The notes below the pieces were generated by a model. The model made no database searches. It saw nothing but the letters and a program-made list of their open reading frames with translations, and was not told where the DNA came from. 64,000 bases of DNA from Gordius sp. MW1. Taxonomy: Eukaryota; Nematomorpha; Gordioida; Gordea; Gordiidae. The position numbers were made by a program, and so were the translations under genes. How positions within the stretch are numbered: position 1 is the stretch's first letter; each line of letters starts with the position of its first letter. Positions 10,529 to 21,578 of this stretch are shown in pieces. The DNA lies in NCBI GenBank assembly GCA_964036665.1, contig OZ038532.1:18627037-18691036 (forward strand), written 5' to 3'.

Positions 10529-12105
10529 TCTATATATATAAAGTAAAGTGTATATATGTAAGAGCTAAATTCTGAAACTACCGGTCCGATTCGCGCGAAA
10601 ATTTACCCCTAGGTTCCCAGGGCGGCCAGGGGTAAAATAGCTTTTTCAGAATCCTAAAATTCCTTTTAGTTTTCGAGATATTGGGTTTTATGCGTTTTGA
10701 CGTTCAATAAAATGTCAATTAAACGCACCTCCTCGCGTTCGTTGAAAATTTGAATATACAGACAGTTCTGTAGTAAAAGTGTATCACTTATAGTTGTTTG
10801 TAAAACGTAATCTTTTCTTAACGGTGACAACATAAAATTTATGAATTAAATTTCTTAAACGTCATCTTTTCTTAACGGTGACAATATAAAATTTATGAAT
10901 TAAATTTCTTGAATGTCATCTTTTCTTAACGGTGACAAGACAACATAAAATTTATGAATTAAATTTCTTAACCGTCATCTTTTCTTAACGGTGACAACAT
11001 AAAATTTATGAATTAACCTGAAATAAATAAAATTATAGATTATTTGAGAAAATATATAGGTGAAGAAGATGAATTTTTCTCATTATCATTAAATGAGATA
11101 TTTTAAATGAGAAAGATGAAAGTATATATAATTTAAATGTAATATATAATAGTCCAACGTTGATTATTCTGAGTAAATGCTATTTATATATAAATGTCAT
11201 TATTTATCTATCATTAATTTTTATTAAATGAGATATTTAAATGAGAATAAATTCTGAAACTACCGGCCCGATTCGCGCGAAACTTTACCCGTAGGTTCTC
11301 AGGGCGGCCAGGTGTAAAATAGCTTTTTCAGATTGCTAAAATTCCTTTAAGTTTTAAAAATATCGGACATTTCTCGACCTCTTGGTTTTAAAAAAGGGCT
11401 AAATTCTGAAACTTCAGATCCGATTCGAGCGAAAATTTAGCCGTAGATGCCCAGATAGGCCAGGGGTAAAATAGCTTTTTCAGATTCCTAAAATACCTTT
11501 TTGTTTTAAAAATATCTGACATTTCCCGTCCAGTTTCATTTATAGCAGCATATACAATAATGACTTCATACATACAAAGCTGAAGTTTTCTCGAATTAGA
11601 TATTTAAAAGTATAATAAAAATGTTACAGTATACGGTTAAAATTATTGGGGTTTAACAGACTATTAAAATTAAATAAATAAAATTTAAATTATGCAGTTT
11701 TTGTCATTATTATCACGTGGTCGATTATAGAAGCATATTTTTAATAATTATCCATCCTTCAATTAATTATTTTATTATATTAAAGAAAATTGTATTTCAA
11801 ATAAATCAGCTAACTAGAAAAATAAAATAATGGTGTTATTGTATAATAAGTAACAGCATTAACAAGCAATTTTTTCAAAAACATTTAATTTTAGTCGGAT
11901 TTGATGACTAAAACAGAATTTGCATTTGGTTTGTCTTATTATATAAATATATACTAAAAATAGTGGGTTCATAAAATCATTCGGACCTTTCACATTATAA
12001 ATTATTTCATATATGACCCCATTTTAGATAAGTCTTATTAATAGCTTATACTTAATTAATCACTTAAGGACTGAGCCAAAGCAACGCTTGGCCGGGCACA
12101 GCTAG
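10529..12105 (+). mobile_element. Helitron-2, non-autonomous, 1577 bp
   Basis: Starts TCTATATATATAAAG right after an A. Ends with a stem-loop (GCCAAAGCAACGCTTGGC), a short spacer and CTAG, right before a T. This is the A^T target rule for Helitrons. Removing it rejoins LINE-A in order. The interior has no coding sequence but carries two kinds of repeats: an 80-90 bp unit with TTTCTTAACGGTGACAA in four tandem copies (about 10800-11020), and a block with AAATTCTGAAACT that recurs near 10566, 11250 and 11400. Confidence 0.9.
10795..11025 (+). repeat. Tandem repeat inside Helitron-2
   Basis: Four tandem copies of a roughly 60-bp unit: CTTTTCTTAACGGTGACAA followed by ATAAAATTTATGAATTAA. Copies differ by a few bases. 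Confidence 0.8.
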
Positions 12106-12119
12106 TCGCTTATAAAAAG

Positions 12120-13230
12120 GATCTTTGTAACAAGGCTGAAAAACGAGTTGGAAATATCGGCTAACTAATCCGAATTTGTCGCCTGAATATCCCCAATCGA
12201 CCATATCTACGAACTAAGATAAATGATGGATAATATGGTGAAAAGAGAAGAGACCTACATTATGTCTTTATTGACTTGGAAAGCTTATGACACATTCCAT
12301 CGCGATTTAATATGGTGGTTCTTTAGAAAACAAAATATCCCTGACGCATGTACACGGTTTATGAAAAGTATTTATGAACCCAAATTCATGCGTTAGGACG
12401 ACACTTGGAGGCTCTAACCCTCTTCGTGAGATTGTATCACATCAGGATCTGCTCTAAGCCCTTTTTTGTTTATTATACTTTTGGACCCGATAACGAATAA
12501 CATTCAAAAGCTATCGCCATGGTGTAATATGCCGACGATATAGTACTATGCGAAGAGACAAAGGAAAAAATATTCAAATAAGCCGAAAAGTGGTGAAAGC
12601 GTTTATAATGGTTCAAAGACCAAAGATCGAATCATTGCTAGATGACCATGTAAAGTACCTAGAAGTAGAGAGATTTACCTCGGCTCGATGTTAGATCAAG
12701 AGGGAGGTTGCGCAACCGAAATAAATGTCCGGATTCAAAAAGGATGGCTTAAATGGCGAAGTATATCCGGCTTAATGTGCTACAAGAAAATGCCAATATG
12801 GTTGAAGAGCAATAATATCTCAAAGCCGGTGTTACTCTATGGAAGTGAAAATTGGGCCTTAAATACCAAGTTATTGTAAACCACGGGGATGAGAATAATA
12901 CGGTGTAGTTTGGAGTATACTAAGCTCGACCATATGACGAACGACTTTCTCAGGACAAAAATGGGTATTCAATCTATGATGACTTGATTAACGAAAATTG
13001 GCTAAGGTGGTATGCGTATGGGTAAGTAAGGGAGAGGAATGATATAAATCGAAAGTATTGAAAATGGAGATTCCCGGGAAATAGAGGAAGAGGACGACCT
13101 CATGTAACGTGGAAAGGGCAAGTAGACAAAGTTATGAAAGCTAAGAAGATTAGTCAAGACATGGCACTTACCCGATCAACATGGAAGAAACTCATAAAAA
13201 CTAACCGCGTGATTGTGGGAGCAAACAATT
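12120..13230 (+). pseudogene. LINE-A copy 1 reverse transcriptase, C-terminal part
   Basis: Recognisable blocks across frames: LTWKAYDTFHRDLIWW (RT block with LEKAYD), [16 protein letters not shown], and a catalytic-site remnant ADDIVLCE at about 12531-12555. The open stretch 12688-12879 gives YLGSMLDQEGGCATEI-like thumb text and VLLYGSENWALNTK. The tail has GKRGRGRPHVTWKGQVDKVM. Stops and frameshifts are frequent. Confidence 0.7.
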
Positions 13231-13499
13231 GATAAAAATATAAGAAAATCACTAATTAATTAGATTATAATCTCTAATAATTCTTGATATAAAAGGTCAA
13301 CATTTACAAAATAAAGATCTTGCTGTTAAAAGTTTCTTTGTACTATAAATTAAAGATTACTATTTATTTAAAAAAAATGCTATTAAATAACTTTATTCTC
13401 ATGTCTAATTTTTCTTGATTAATTTTAAGGTCTATTTTTACAAAATAACAATTTATCTGAAAGTTTTATATGGGATAATTTTGATTACATACACCTTTA

Positions 13500-13670
13500 A
13501 TTTGGTGGGAAGGGGTATGCGCTGTTAGAAATTTTCACTATCGCCTTTTAGTGCGGGGTCCGAATAATTTAGTCTAAATTAGGTAATATTCAGATTAAAC
13601 TCAGGAAAAAACTGGCCAATGAAAAGAATCACAATAATACTGGTAATAAGACACAATCTAAATCTAAGAC
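13500..13670. repeat. Repeat R1, copy 1
   Basis: About 165 bp containing GGGGTATGCGCT, CGCCTTTTAGTGCGGGGTCC and AATAATACTGGTAATAAGACACAAT. A second diverged copy is at 30800-30975. One lies downstream of LINE-A copy 1 and the other upstream of LINE-A copy 2. No terminal repeats are seen. Confidence 0.6.
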
Positions 13671-13758
13671 GCATAAATCTTCGTGATTATTAAGCTAAGC
13701 CATCTTCAGAATGAATAAGGAGCTTTGATGTTGATAAAATATGTCGATATATATATAA

Positions 13759-15360
13759 GTCGGGCCTTCGGCCCTCGTGGGAAGGGAGAGAAGGGAAGGG
13801 GGAGAAGAAAAGGGGAGGAGGGGAAGGGAAGGGGGGACGACTCATCTATACTCCTTATGAACGTATCATATTTGCTATGCAATTTATGGGCGAGAAAGGT
13901 GGGAAGGGGCGAGAATACCTATAGGGGGGTATTAAATGCCTAATGATTAATTAATTATTTATACAAATTTTCCATTTATAGGCAAAATTTAATATAACCA
14001 AAATGTAATATAGGCAAGGGTTATGGTTAGATTTAGTGTTTGCATCTAGTTGCGTATTACATTAGTTTTTATGACCTTTAGTGATTATGGGTCTAACAAA
14101 CATTATATTATAAAACATCACAATGTTAAGAATTTGCAGAATTGTTGGGAGAAATTTTTTGTTGAATTTGAACAATTTTTAATTAAAAAAATAAAAAATT
14201 TGGCGAATGGTCATTTTTTCTCCATTGGTCAGTACCAACAGATACTCTATAAGTCAATGATAGCCAAAAAAACGGGAAAAAAATTTTTTGATGCGCACTT
14301 TGGCCAATGGTCATTTTTTTCCATTGGTCAGCAGCCAGCACACGGTAAAAATGGATATAAATTCATAAGAGTAAAAAAAAACGAAAAAATAATTTTCGAA
14401 TCACATTTTGGCCAATGGTCATTTTTTCCATTGGTCAGCAGCCAGGACACGGTAAAAGTGGATATAAATTCATAATAGTCAAAAAAAAACGAAAAAAAAA
14501 TTTTCGAATCACATTTTGGCCAATGGTCATTTTATTCCATTGGTCAGAGCAGCCAGCGGAGGGCCAAAAAGTCATAATAGCAATGGTAGGAACAGGAACA
14601 ATCATAATAGTCAAAAAAAAACGAAAAAAATAATTTCGATTCACATTTTGGCCAATGGTCATTTTTTTCATCGGTCAGGAGCCAGCGGACGGCCAAAAAG
14701 TCATAATAGCAATGGTAGTAACAAGAACAATCATAATAGTCAAAAAAAACTCCGGGATTCTAACCCAAAAACTAGTTAAATTGCATAGCAATTAAAAGTA
14801 AACAACTTTTATTTATGTTTATTATATAACATTGGTCAGCAGCCAGCGGACGGCCAAAAAGTCATAATAGCAATGGTAGGAACAGGAACAATCATAATAG
14901 TCAAAAAAAACGAAAAAAACAATTTCGATTCACATTTTGGCCAATGGTCATTTTTTCCATCGGTCAGGAGCCAGCAGACGGCCAAAAATTCTTATTATCA
15001 ATGATAGTGACAAGAACAATCATAAGAGTCAAAAAAAACTCCGGGATTCTAACTAAAAAACTAGTTAAATTGCATAGCAATTAAAAGTAAACAACTTTTA
15101 TTTATGTTTATTATATAATAGCTAATTTAACAAATCTTATATATAACACACCGAGGGAGATAGAGATGAGGGGTGGGGCACCTCTTATGCATTAAATTAA
15201 AAAAATAACACAGCGAGGGAGATAGAGATGAGGGGTGGGGCACCTCTTTCTTATGCATTAATTTAAAAAATCGATAACCTAATATACCCAATGCAAATAG
15301 ATAGGTGGACGGACGGACGGACGGACATCAAAAAACGAGCCCACAAATTGCATAGCAATT
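13759..15360 (+). mobile_element. E1 composite repeat, copy a
   Basis: Layout: a GC-rich hairpin start (CGGGCCTTCGGCCCTCG) and a GA-rich run; TTGCTATGCAATTTATGGGC (13872-13891); a block of ~128-bp tandem units; two near-identical 65-bp blocks with GAGGGAGATAGAGATGAGGG; a GGAC microsatellite; and the inverse of the first motif (15340-15358). The inverted TIR-like motifs bound a 1487-bp core. Open frames here (14050-14475, 14516-14779) follow the tandem unit and are not credible genes. I do not recognise the superfamily. Copy d (26000-27325) is almost identical. Confidence 0.7.
14180..15010 (+). repeat. ~128-bp tandem repeats in E1 copy a
   Basis: Repeats of a unit containing TTGGCCAATGGTCATTTTTT, CCATTGGTCAGCAGCCAGC, GACGGCCAAAAAGTC and an A-rich end. 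Similar units are in E1c (24840-25650), E1d (26180-27000) and, inverted, E1b (23020-23280). Confidence 0.85.
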
Positions 15361-15824
15361 AATATATACAATTAATATAATGTTAAGTTTATATTTAATT
15401 ATTGACCGTTTTGTCAGCAATATAAATCAGATGTTATATGAGTTGTGTTTTTATTATTTGTTTATATTGTTAATTCACCCTACATTGGGCTTTCTTATTT
15501 TTCCCCATATTTCCTATTAATTCCCGTTTTTCGCTGATAAATTTCCACAACCATTGAGCTGGGAAAAATTTGACATCTTTAGTTCTACTTACATTTACCT
15601 TTTCTATTATATACGTGCTTTTAAATCCTTACTGTATTATTTCGTCGCAATAAAATTATTTAAAAAAAGATTCGCTATAGATGTTTAAACATAGTATTTT
15701 AACTTTTTATTATTAATTATTTCATTTTTTAGCAAACCAAAGAAGGTTTTTGCCAAACTATTTCTATAAATACAATTATAACAAAATATGTTGATTTATT
15801 CAAACAGTTATGCAAATATAGCAA
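15361..15824. other. Spacer and presumed 3' UTR of the zinc-finger gene
   Basis: No gene seen. On the minus strand an AATAAA lies at 15800-15795, about 25 bases after the stop codon of the zinc-finger gene; whether it is used is unknown. Confidence 0.4.
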
Positions 15825-16458
15825 TCAACGATTTCGATGAGCTCTTAAAAAGGCCGTTCCGTGTAGGCGACCATGCCTCTTCAATTCCTCTTCTGTCGTA
15901 AAAACAGAAGTGCAAACTTGACAGCGTATAGAATTCTTATGATCATTTGGACATTGAGATTCGGTATTGGTTATTTTGTGAAACGAATTTGTGTTTGCCG
16001 ATAATATATCGCCCAATATATTATTACGACAGACATGGCCATTCAAAGCGACTTTCGAAGCAAAAAAGGAACCACAAATCTCACAAGCCCATCGGTCAAT
16101 ATTATCCGTTGATTTAAGATTTGCAAATGGTTGTTTTAAAGGCGACTTAATGATATTCGAATATTTATGGGCTTTAACGAGCCTCATATCGAGTTTGGAT
16201 TGAGGCAGTTTGTGGATGACTTGTAGGTGGTCCAGTAAGGAGCTGAACTTACTGAAACAGCGTTCGTAGCAGACCCAGCATCTGTAACACACCCAACGGG
16301 CCTTTTTATGGTACATTTTGTTGTGGCGTTTTAAAAAGCGAGCATGGTTAAAGGCTTGCCCGCAATGGATACAAATCTCTTTTTGCCGTTCTAATATTTC
16401 TTTCAAATGCAAAACGTAGTCGCTCATCGTTTCAAAACTAAGGCTACAATGCTCACAC
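15825..16458 (-). CDS. Zinc-finger gene exon 2
   Basis: 634 bp from the acceptor (CTACCTTTAG|GTGTGAGC) to TAA. The ATG at 16427 inside this exon is internal: the sequence upstream of it encodes the CxxC half of a finger. Confidence 0.75.
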
Positions 16459-16957
16459 CTAAAGGTAGGGTGTACGAGACAAAATTATAAATGGATTGCC
16501 TAAATTTGGTGCAAATATTTCAAAAAAAAAGAGAAAAACATTACTCTATTTCATTATCGTGCTCTTTTGTAAGGTGAGATTGAAACTTTTCCTCGTCATA
16601 AAACGGAAAATTGTTGCAGGCCAGACAACAAGCAGCGTATGTTCTATCGGCATCTAATAAATGTCGAGCTCCGTGAAGTACCAACGGCAATCGTTTGGGT
16701 AAAAAGACGTTACAAATTTCACATTTATGATGTTGGCGGGGGCGGTATTCAACATTTACATCATCCTTCGTTTTCCGTGTGATGAGAGTCAAGGGAGGGG
16801 CGCTTGATAGCTGTTTATTTTCAACCCTTACCGCTTTCTTGACTGAAGCTAACCGGTGAAGTTTTCGAGCATCACGTTTTTTAGTAACATTATTGGGTGT
16901 CTTCTTAGACCGAATCTGTATGCCGAAAACATTGTAGTATGATATAGTTTTATGCAT
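15825..16957 (-). CDS. C2H2 zinc-finger protein, two exons
   Basis: Model on the minus strand: exon 1 16957-16545, intron with GT at 16544-16543 and AG at 16460-16459, exon 2 16458-15825 (TAA stop). The join is in frame and creates CEHCSLSF at the boundary, the start of a finger. The product is 348 residues. Exon 1 has a basic N-terminus and two finger-like units (CEICNVFLPKRLPLVLHGAR and CCLACNNFP to KEH). Exon 2 has CIHCGQAFNHARFLKRHNK, a Cys-rich CYRCWVCYERCF unit, CEICGSFFASKVALNGHVC (C2HC) and CQVCTSVFTTEEELKRHGR. A nuclear DNA-binding role is the usual inference for the family. Position 16963, 6 bp upstream of the ATG, is the end of a P-like transposon, so the 5' end may be displaced or missing. 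Confidence 0.75.
16545..16957 (-). CDS. Zinc-finger gene exon 1
   Basis: 413 bp from the ATG to the GT donor (minus-strand text GAAATAGA|GTAATG). The reading frame shows a stop within the transposon end just upstream, so this ATG is the first available Met. An upstream coding exon beyond the transposon nest cannot be ruled out. Confidence 0.65.
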
Positions 16958-17041
16958 ACACTCATAGATTAAATAGACTGGTCATTCCCTTAAAAAAATG
17001 ATGCCAATTTTAGCAGCCATTTGTAACTAATACAACGTAAG

Positions 17042-19102
17042 CATAGACTAAATAGACTGCTCATTCCCTTTAAAAAGTAATGCCAATTTTACCGCCATGT
17101 TGAACTCATATTAGCAAACCAACTATTTCAACGTTATAATGGGATTCTATATATACTCTCTATTTATTAAAAAAAAAAATTCATAATTTTTATATAATTT
17201 TTAGTTAAAACTTATATCATATCATAAAAAAATGCTTTGTATAAACGATTAAATATTTTTGATTATGTTATAATAATAAAATTATTTAAATATTAAAAAA
17301 AAACTATAATTAATGAGACAAATTATTATATTTAAAGCGCCAACTATATATAGTTTTATTTTAGTATACACATTGCGAACTTTTATTTAAAAAATCACAA
17401 ATTAATAAAATAAGGTAAATTAATATAGAAAAATGATGCTATTGCCCTAAAAATAAAATATTTTTATTTAATTTGTTACGAATATTTAATTTTAAATTTT
17501 AATTTACAATACGCGAATTATTATGAAATAAAATTTTAAGGTATTTACGAATGATAAGTTTAATTAAAATATAAAAATGCGATGATAAATTATCTTGCTC
17601 CAATATATGTTGGGATAAATCATCAAATATAGACGTCCCAATTATATTAGAAAAAATTTTATTTTCTATAATTAACATAGCGTTTTTATTATTTAAGCGT
17701 TTATCGTTTTTAAATGAATTAAAGATAGAATAAGAAATTTTGCATAATTTAATAAGGTTTTCCGATAGATTAATAAGACTGCCTTGATTTTTAATGCTTA
17801 TTAAATGATAGTTAAAATAAGAACCATTAGTATCAAAAACTAGGGCATTAACACATTTTAAGCATGTAATTTTACCTTCTTCCATTAACTTGTAAACAAT
17901 ATATCCAGCGATATAAGTAGTAACATTTTCCAGTGATTAAATGTGTAACTTAAATCAATTACCTTTTGGAGATGATCTGGTAAATTAAAAATAGTAGGTA
18001 TTACATCTTCTCTAAGCTGCTTGTATTTATTTACAGTAGGATAAAATGAGTTGGTGGTGAAATGTGCACAGCAAAGTACAGAGTATTTGTTAGGTGTAAA
18101 ATCCCTCTTAACATTATGCAACCATGCTGCTAGGAGGATGTTATTTTTTAATGGAAATCTATTAAAATAGCAGATAAGCAAAAATTAAATACAAAAAAAG
18201 CATAATAATATACACAAAAGAGAAAAAAAAATATATTAGGCTACATATATATATCAATTTAGACTTAAGAATAAAGAATATAATAAACTAAATATATTCT
18301 ATTAATAGAAAAGAATTATATACAAAAAAGCCATAGACTTAAAAAGCATAATAATATACCCAAAAGAGAAAAAATATATATATTAGGCTAAATATATATA
18401 TCACTTTACACTTAAAAAACTTATTAAGAATATAATAAACTAAATATGTTCTATTAATAGATAAGAATTACATACAAAATAGCCATAGACTTAAAAAGCA
18501 TAATAATATACCCAAAAGAGAAAAAATATATATTAGGCTAAATATATATATCACTTTACATTTAGAGAACTTATTAAGAATATAATAAACTAAATATATT
18601 CTATTAATAGATAAATTATATACAAAAAAACAAATAATATACAGGAAATAGAAAAAAAATATATTAGGCTAAATAAATATATTAATATAGACTTAGAGAA
18701 CATTAATATGAATATATTAAATTAAATATATTTTATTAATAGATAAGCTTGAATTAAATACAAAAATGATACATAATATATACAAAATAGAAAGACAAAT
18801 ATATTTGGTTATAAAAGAAAGTTTAATGATATATTAGACAAAAGATATTATAGCCATGATTATAATATAATATACTTGTGAAAAGAATAATCCGGCTTTG
18901 TTTTTCTTGAATTCGTACAGTTAATAGCAGCACAATACGTCATTCTATGGTTTCTTTCTTTCTATAAAGAATAAAATATAATCTAATATATATCGTATAT
19001 ATAACCATTATATACTTACTTTATAAGTTCAAGATGGCGGTAAAACAGGCATCACTTTTTTCATATGTATGCATGCTCAATGAGCAGTCTATTTAGTCTA
19101 TG
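17042..19102 (-). mobile_element. P-like transposon P1 with THAP transposase exons, 2061 bp
   Basis: Both ends share a 24-bp perfect inverted repeat beginning CATAGACTAAATAGACTG and continuing CTCATT. Subterminal text (GCCAATTTTACCGCCAT versus ATGGCGGTAAAACAGGC) is also inverted. Flanking octamers AACGTAAG and CGTGTAAG match at 5 of 8 bases, compatible with an old 8-bp duplication. The interior, read on the minus strand, encodes an N-terminal THAP domain in two exons and a C-terminal domain, with the catalytic middle missing. THAP domain plus 8-bp duplication is characteristic of the P superfamily. Confidence 0.85.
17499..18943 (-). pseudogene. P-element-type transposase, internally deleted (THAP domain intact)
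   Basis: Exon 1 is 18943-18876 (68 bp: MTYCAAINCTNSRKTK...SFH), GT donor next. Exon 2 is 18158-17963 (196 bp), starting FPLKNNILLAAWLHNVKR and containing VLCCAHF and the NLPDHLQK end. Together they give a complete C2CH THAP domain: CAAINC supplies the first two Cys, CCAHF the last Cys and His. After a GTAATT donor, sequence runs directly into a C-terminal block near 17930-17499, with YIAGYIVYKL and MEEGKITCLKC, which resembles the C-terminus of P/THAP9 transposases. The catalytic RNase H-like core between them is absent. A THAP-only product could bind the element ends; that is inference. Confidence 0.75.
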
Positions 19103-19532
19103 CGTGTAAGTCTATTGTAACGTTATAATGGTAATCAATATATACCCTCCATTTATTTAAATATATCATAATAATTATAAAACTTTAAATTTATGCTATA
19201 TTTAAAAAAAACCTTTGCATAGGCGATTAAAATATATAATATAAATAAACCCCTTAAATAACTAAAAAAAAATAACACTCGTTTAAAAAGAAAGAGTTTA
19301 AGCGCTATCTATAATTAGTTTAAAATGGAATATATATATTGATAGAATGTTTTATTTACAAATATGACATAATTAATAAAAGATCGTAAAAAAAACATTG
19401 AAAAAATTGTTATTGCTTTAAAAACAAAATACTTTTATTCAATTTGTTACCAATATTTAACTTTAAAGCTTATTTATGAGACGCGAATTATTATGAAAAA
19501 CATATCATATTCATTAAATTTTAATAAATTAC

Positions 19533-19728
19533 CTTTTGGACATGATCTGGTAAATTAAAAATGGTAGGTATTGATCCTTCTCTAAGTTGCTTATAATTAA
19601 AAGCTGAGGGAATGAATGAATCTGGGGTGAAATGAGCACCACAAAGAGCAGAGTTTTTGCTAGTATTAAAATCCCTGTTAGCATTATGCAACCAAGCATT
19701 TAATAACGTTTTGTTTTTGAGAGGAAAT
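19533..19728 (-). pseudogene. THAP exon 2 of P2
   Basis: 196 bp, exactly the length of exon 2 in P1, with the same acceptor (AG|ATTTCC) and donor (CAAAAG|GTAATT). Visible text: RFPLKNKTLLNAWLHNANRD, then SALCGAHFTPDSF and IPTIFNLPDHVQK. No indels, so it diverged by substitution only. Its partner exon 1 is not adjacent. Confidence 0.75.
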
Positions 19729-19791
19729 CTAATTGATTAATGATAAGCAATAATTATATGTTAATTAATCATTTAAATGCATAGACTAAAT

Positions 19792-20756
19792 TAGAGCCCT
19801 GCAAAGTCAATTTTTTTAATCCGAACCCGACACGAAAGCGTTTTAACCCGACCCGAAAGCGTTTTAAATTTTTCTCCCCGAACCTGACCAAATAGCGTTT
19901 TTAACCCGAACCCGACTCGAAATTAAAAAAAAGTTATCGGTGTAAAATTGATTTTGATACTTTTAAATGGCAACAAAATGTTATCTCCCCAAAAAAACTT
20001 CACAACATTTTAAAACATGTATGCCAGAAGTTAATGCATCAGGAAAATATGCATTTTAAAGTTTTTTATTATATTTCATCCGAAGTATCTCTCTTAACAA
20101 GCTATTCTTTATCTTCCTTAGGCACCATAAAATGAAAGGCAGACATTCTTAAACTTTTGCTAAATTTGAATCTGTCTGTAATATTAAGTAATTTTGATTT
20201 TAAGATTTTAAGGCTAATAATGGTTGTTGCATGTGCGGAAATGAAAGGAAAAAATTGGATCATTTTTTTAAAAACTCAAATTTTTTAAATCATGTTTGTG
20301 TATTTCAATTAATCGTTTAATAAATAATCATGATAATTTTATTTTATTCTAGTGTAAGCTGTAAAACAAGGTGACACATTTATATTTAACAAAAAAAACT
20401 GGGAGTTCAGAAAATCGTTGAAAAATTTTATGATATCAATTATATGTTTATCATAATTTATAATATCAATCAAGATATTTAAGGTTCATGAGTTTAAAAT
20501 TGCGCAAATCCAAAAATGAGACTTAAATTATAAGGAAATAATATAAATGACGGAATAAATTAATCATACATTTCGATATTGATCATAAAATATTAATATT
20601 TATAATGGCATTAATTTAAAAGATATGTCTATTATGCAATGTAAGATTCATAAGCTTACACTGGACCTGAAAGCTTTTTAGCCCGAACCCCCCGAAGAAG
20701 TTTTAAAAACTTCAACCGAATCGGGTCGGGTCTCGGGTAACCCGTGCAGGGCTCTA
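19792..20756. mobile_element. hAT-A, non-autonomous hAT with GGGTCGGG-rich ends, 965 bp
   Basis: Terminal repeats TAGAGCCCTGCA and TGCAGGGCTCTA, with subterminal runs of CCCGACCCGAAAGCG-type text. A perfect 8-bp duplication, GACTAAAT, lies at 19784-19791 and 20757-20764. Eight-bp duplication and TAGAG ends indicate the hAT superfamily. No transposase is encoded. Removing it restores the P3 left end (CATAGACTAAATAGACTG). Confidence 0.9.
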
Positions 20757-21233
20757 GACTAAATAGACTGCTCATTGCCTTAAAAAACGATACCAATTTT
20801 GGCAGCCATTTGTAACTACTACAACGAGAGTCTATTATACCCTCTAATAATACTTTTTAGAAAATTTTAAATTTAAATTTATGCTATATATAAAAAAGCA
20901 TTGCAGAGGCGATTAAAAATTATAAGATAATATTATTATAAATAAACCCCTGAAATAATTTAAAAATGTAATACCCAATAGGTAAAATGTTTTATTTACA
21001 AAAATAACATAATTAAAAAAAGGTTGTGAAAAAACATTGAATATTAATTGTTGAGGGCTTAAAACAATATATCTAATTTATTGATGACAATCAAGAATTA
21101 TATGTAAATTAAACATTGGAATGTACACAATTAAGGTGAATAATATGTGACAAATGTGTTGAGCCAAAAATATTAAATTTAATCTTTGTTAAAATCAATT
21201 AATTATATTTTATAACAAATTGTATATAGAATA

Positions 21234-21427
21234 TGTTGGAATTGGGGATCTTTATTTACTAGAGACAGGTTTCGAAGTGATACATAAATAGAAAAGTGAG
21301 TAAAAACGTGTATATCCCACGTATATAATACATTCCGCATATAACCAATTAACAATGATTTGATTGACAACACATCGGTAAATAACATATCCCCTGAGGC
21401 ACTTCGCACTCCAATTACCTCTCTACA
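21234..21427 (-). mobile_element. Solo LTR of the Gypsy-2 family
   Basis: In minus orientation it begins TGTAGAGAGGTAATTGGAG and ends CCAATTCCAACA, similar along its length to the Gypsy-2 5' LTR (6502-6680). Perfect 5-bp duplication GAATA at 21229-21233 and 21428-21432. It arose by LTR-LTR recombination after insertion into P3. Confidence 0.92.
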
Positions 21428-21510
21428 GAATAAGAATGGAATTTGGTAAATTTAAAGTAAAGAGTTTAACAATTTGGTTTTCACATATTATTATAGACTA
21501 TGTATTTTAC

Positions 21511-21578
21511 CTATGAAAGGAAAGATTCTTATTTTTCTTTCTGTTGTTGGTGCATCCAAAAGCTGAACAATGAGACAT
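21511..21578 (-). pseudogene. THAP exon 1 of P3
   Basis: 68 bp, the same length as exon 1 of P1. It encodes MSHCSAFGCTNNRKKNKN and SFHR-type text, then a GTAAAA donor. CSAFGC supplies the first Cys pair of a C2CH THAP finger. No exon 2 follows within P3 before its right end, so P3 is internally deleted. Confidence 0.75.

Larger units (their letters stand above)
10240..13240 (+). mobile_element. LINE-A copy 1, split by Helitron-2
   Basis: Two parts of one non-LTR retrotransposon flank the Helitron: 10240-10528 and 12106-13240. The first ends inside the RT N-terminal region (LDCGNYG, then NKLTNHSL); the second continues with LKNELEISA and goes to the end of the ORF. Many stops are present. LINE-A copy 2 (31130-32275) aligns with the second part. 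The clade is not resolved; RT and C-terminal style resemble RTE-like animal LINEs. Confidence 0.75.
16963..19779 (-). mobile_element. P-like transposon P2, split by P1
   Basis: The left end (CATAGATTAAATAGACTG at 16963) is followed by the same subterminal text as other family members, then interrupted at 17041 by P1. It resumes at 19103 (TCTATTGTAACGTTATAATGG). It contains a second THAP exon (19728-19533, minus strand). Its right end is not found; P3 starts at 19780. The left part lies 6 bp from the zinc-finger ATG. Confidence 0.65.

Noticed and set aside
14050..14779. Open frames of 87-141 codons with repeated GQWSFF or ANGHF text, also at 25059-25646 and 26056-26777
   Set aside because: The repeat unit is about 129 bp, a multiple of three, so frames stay open through tandem copies. 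Several frames are open at once and no domain is visible.
16427..16429. ATG inside zinc-finger exon 2 as the gene start
   Set aside because: In-frame sequence upstream encodes the CxxC half of a finger and joins exon 1 through good splice sites.
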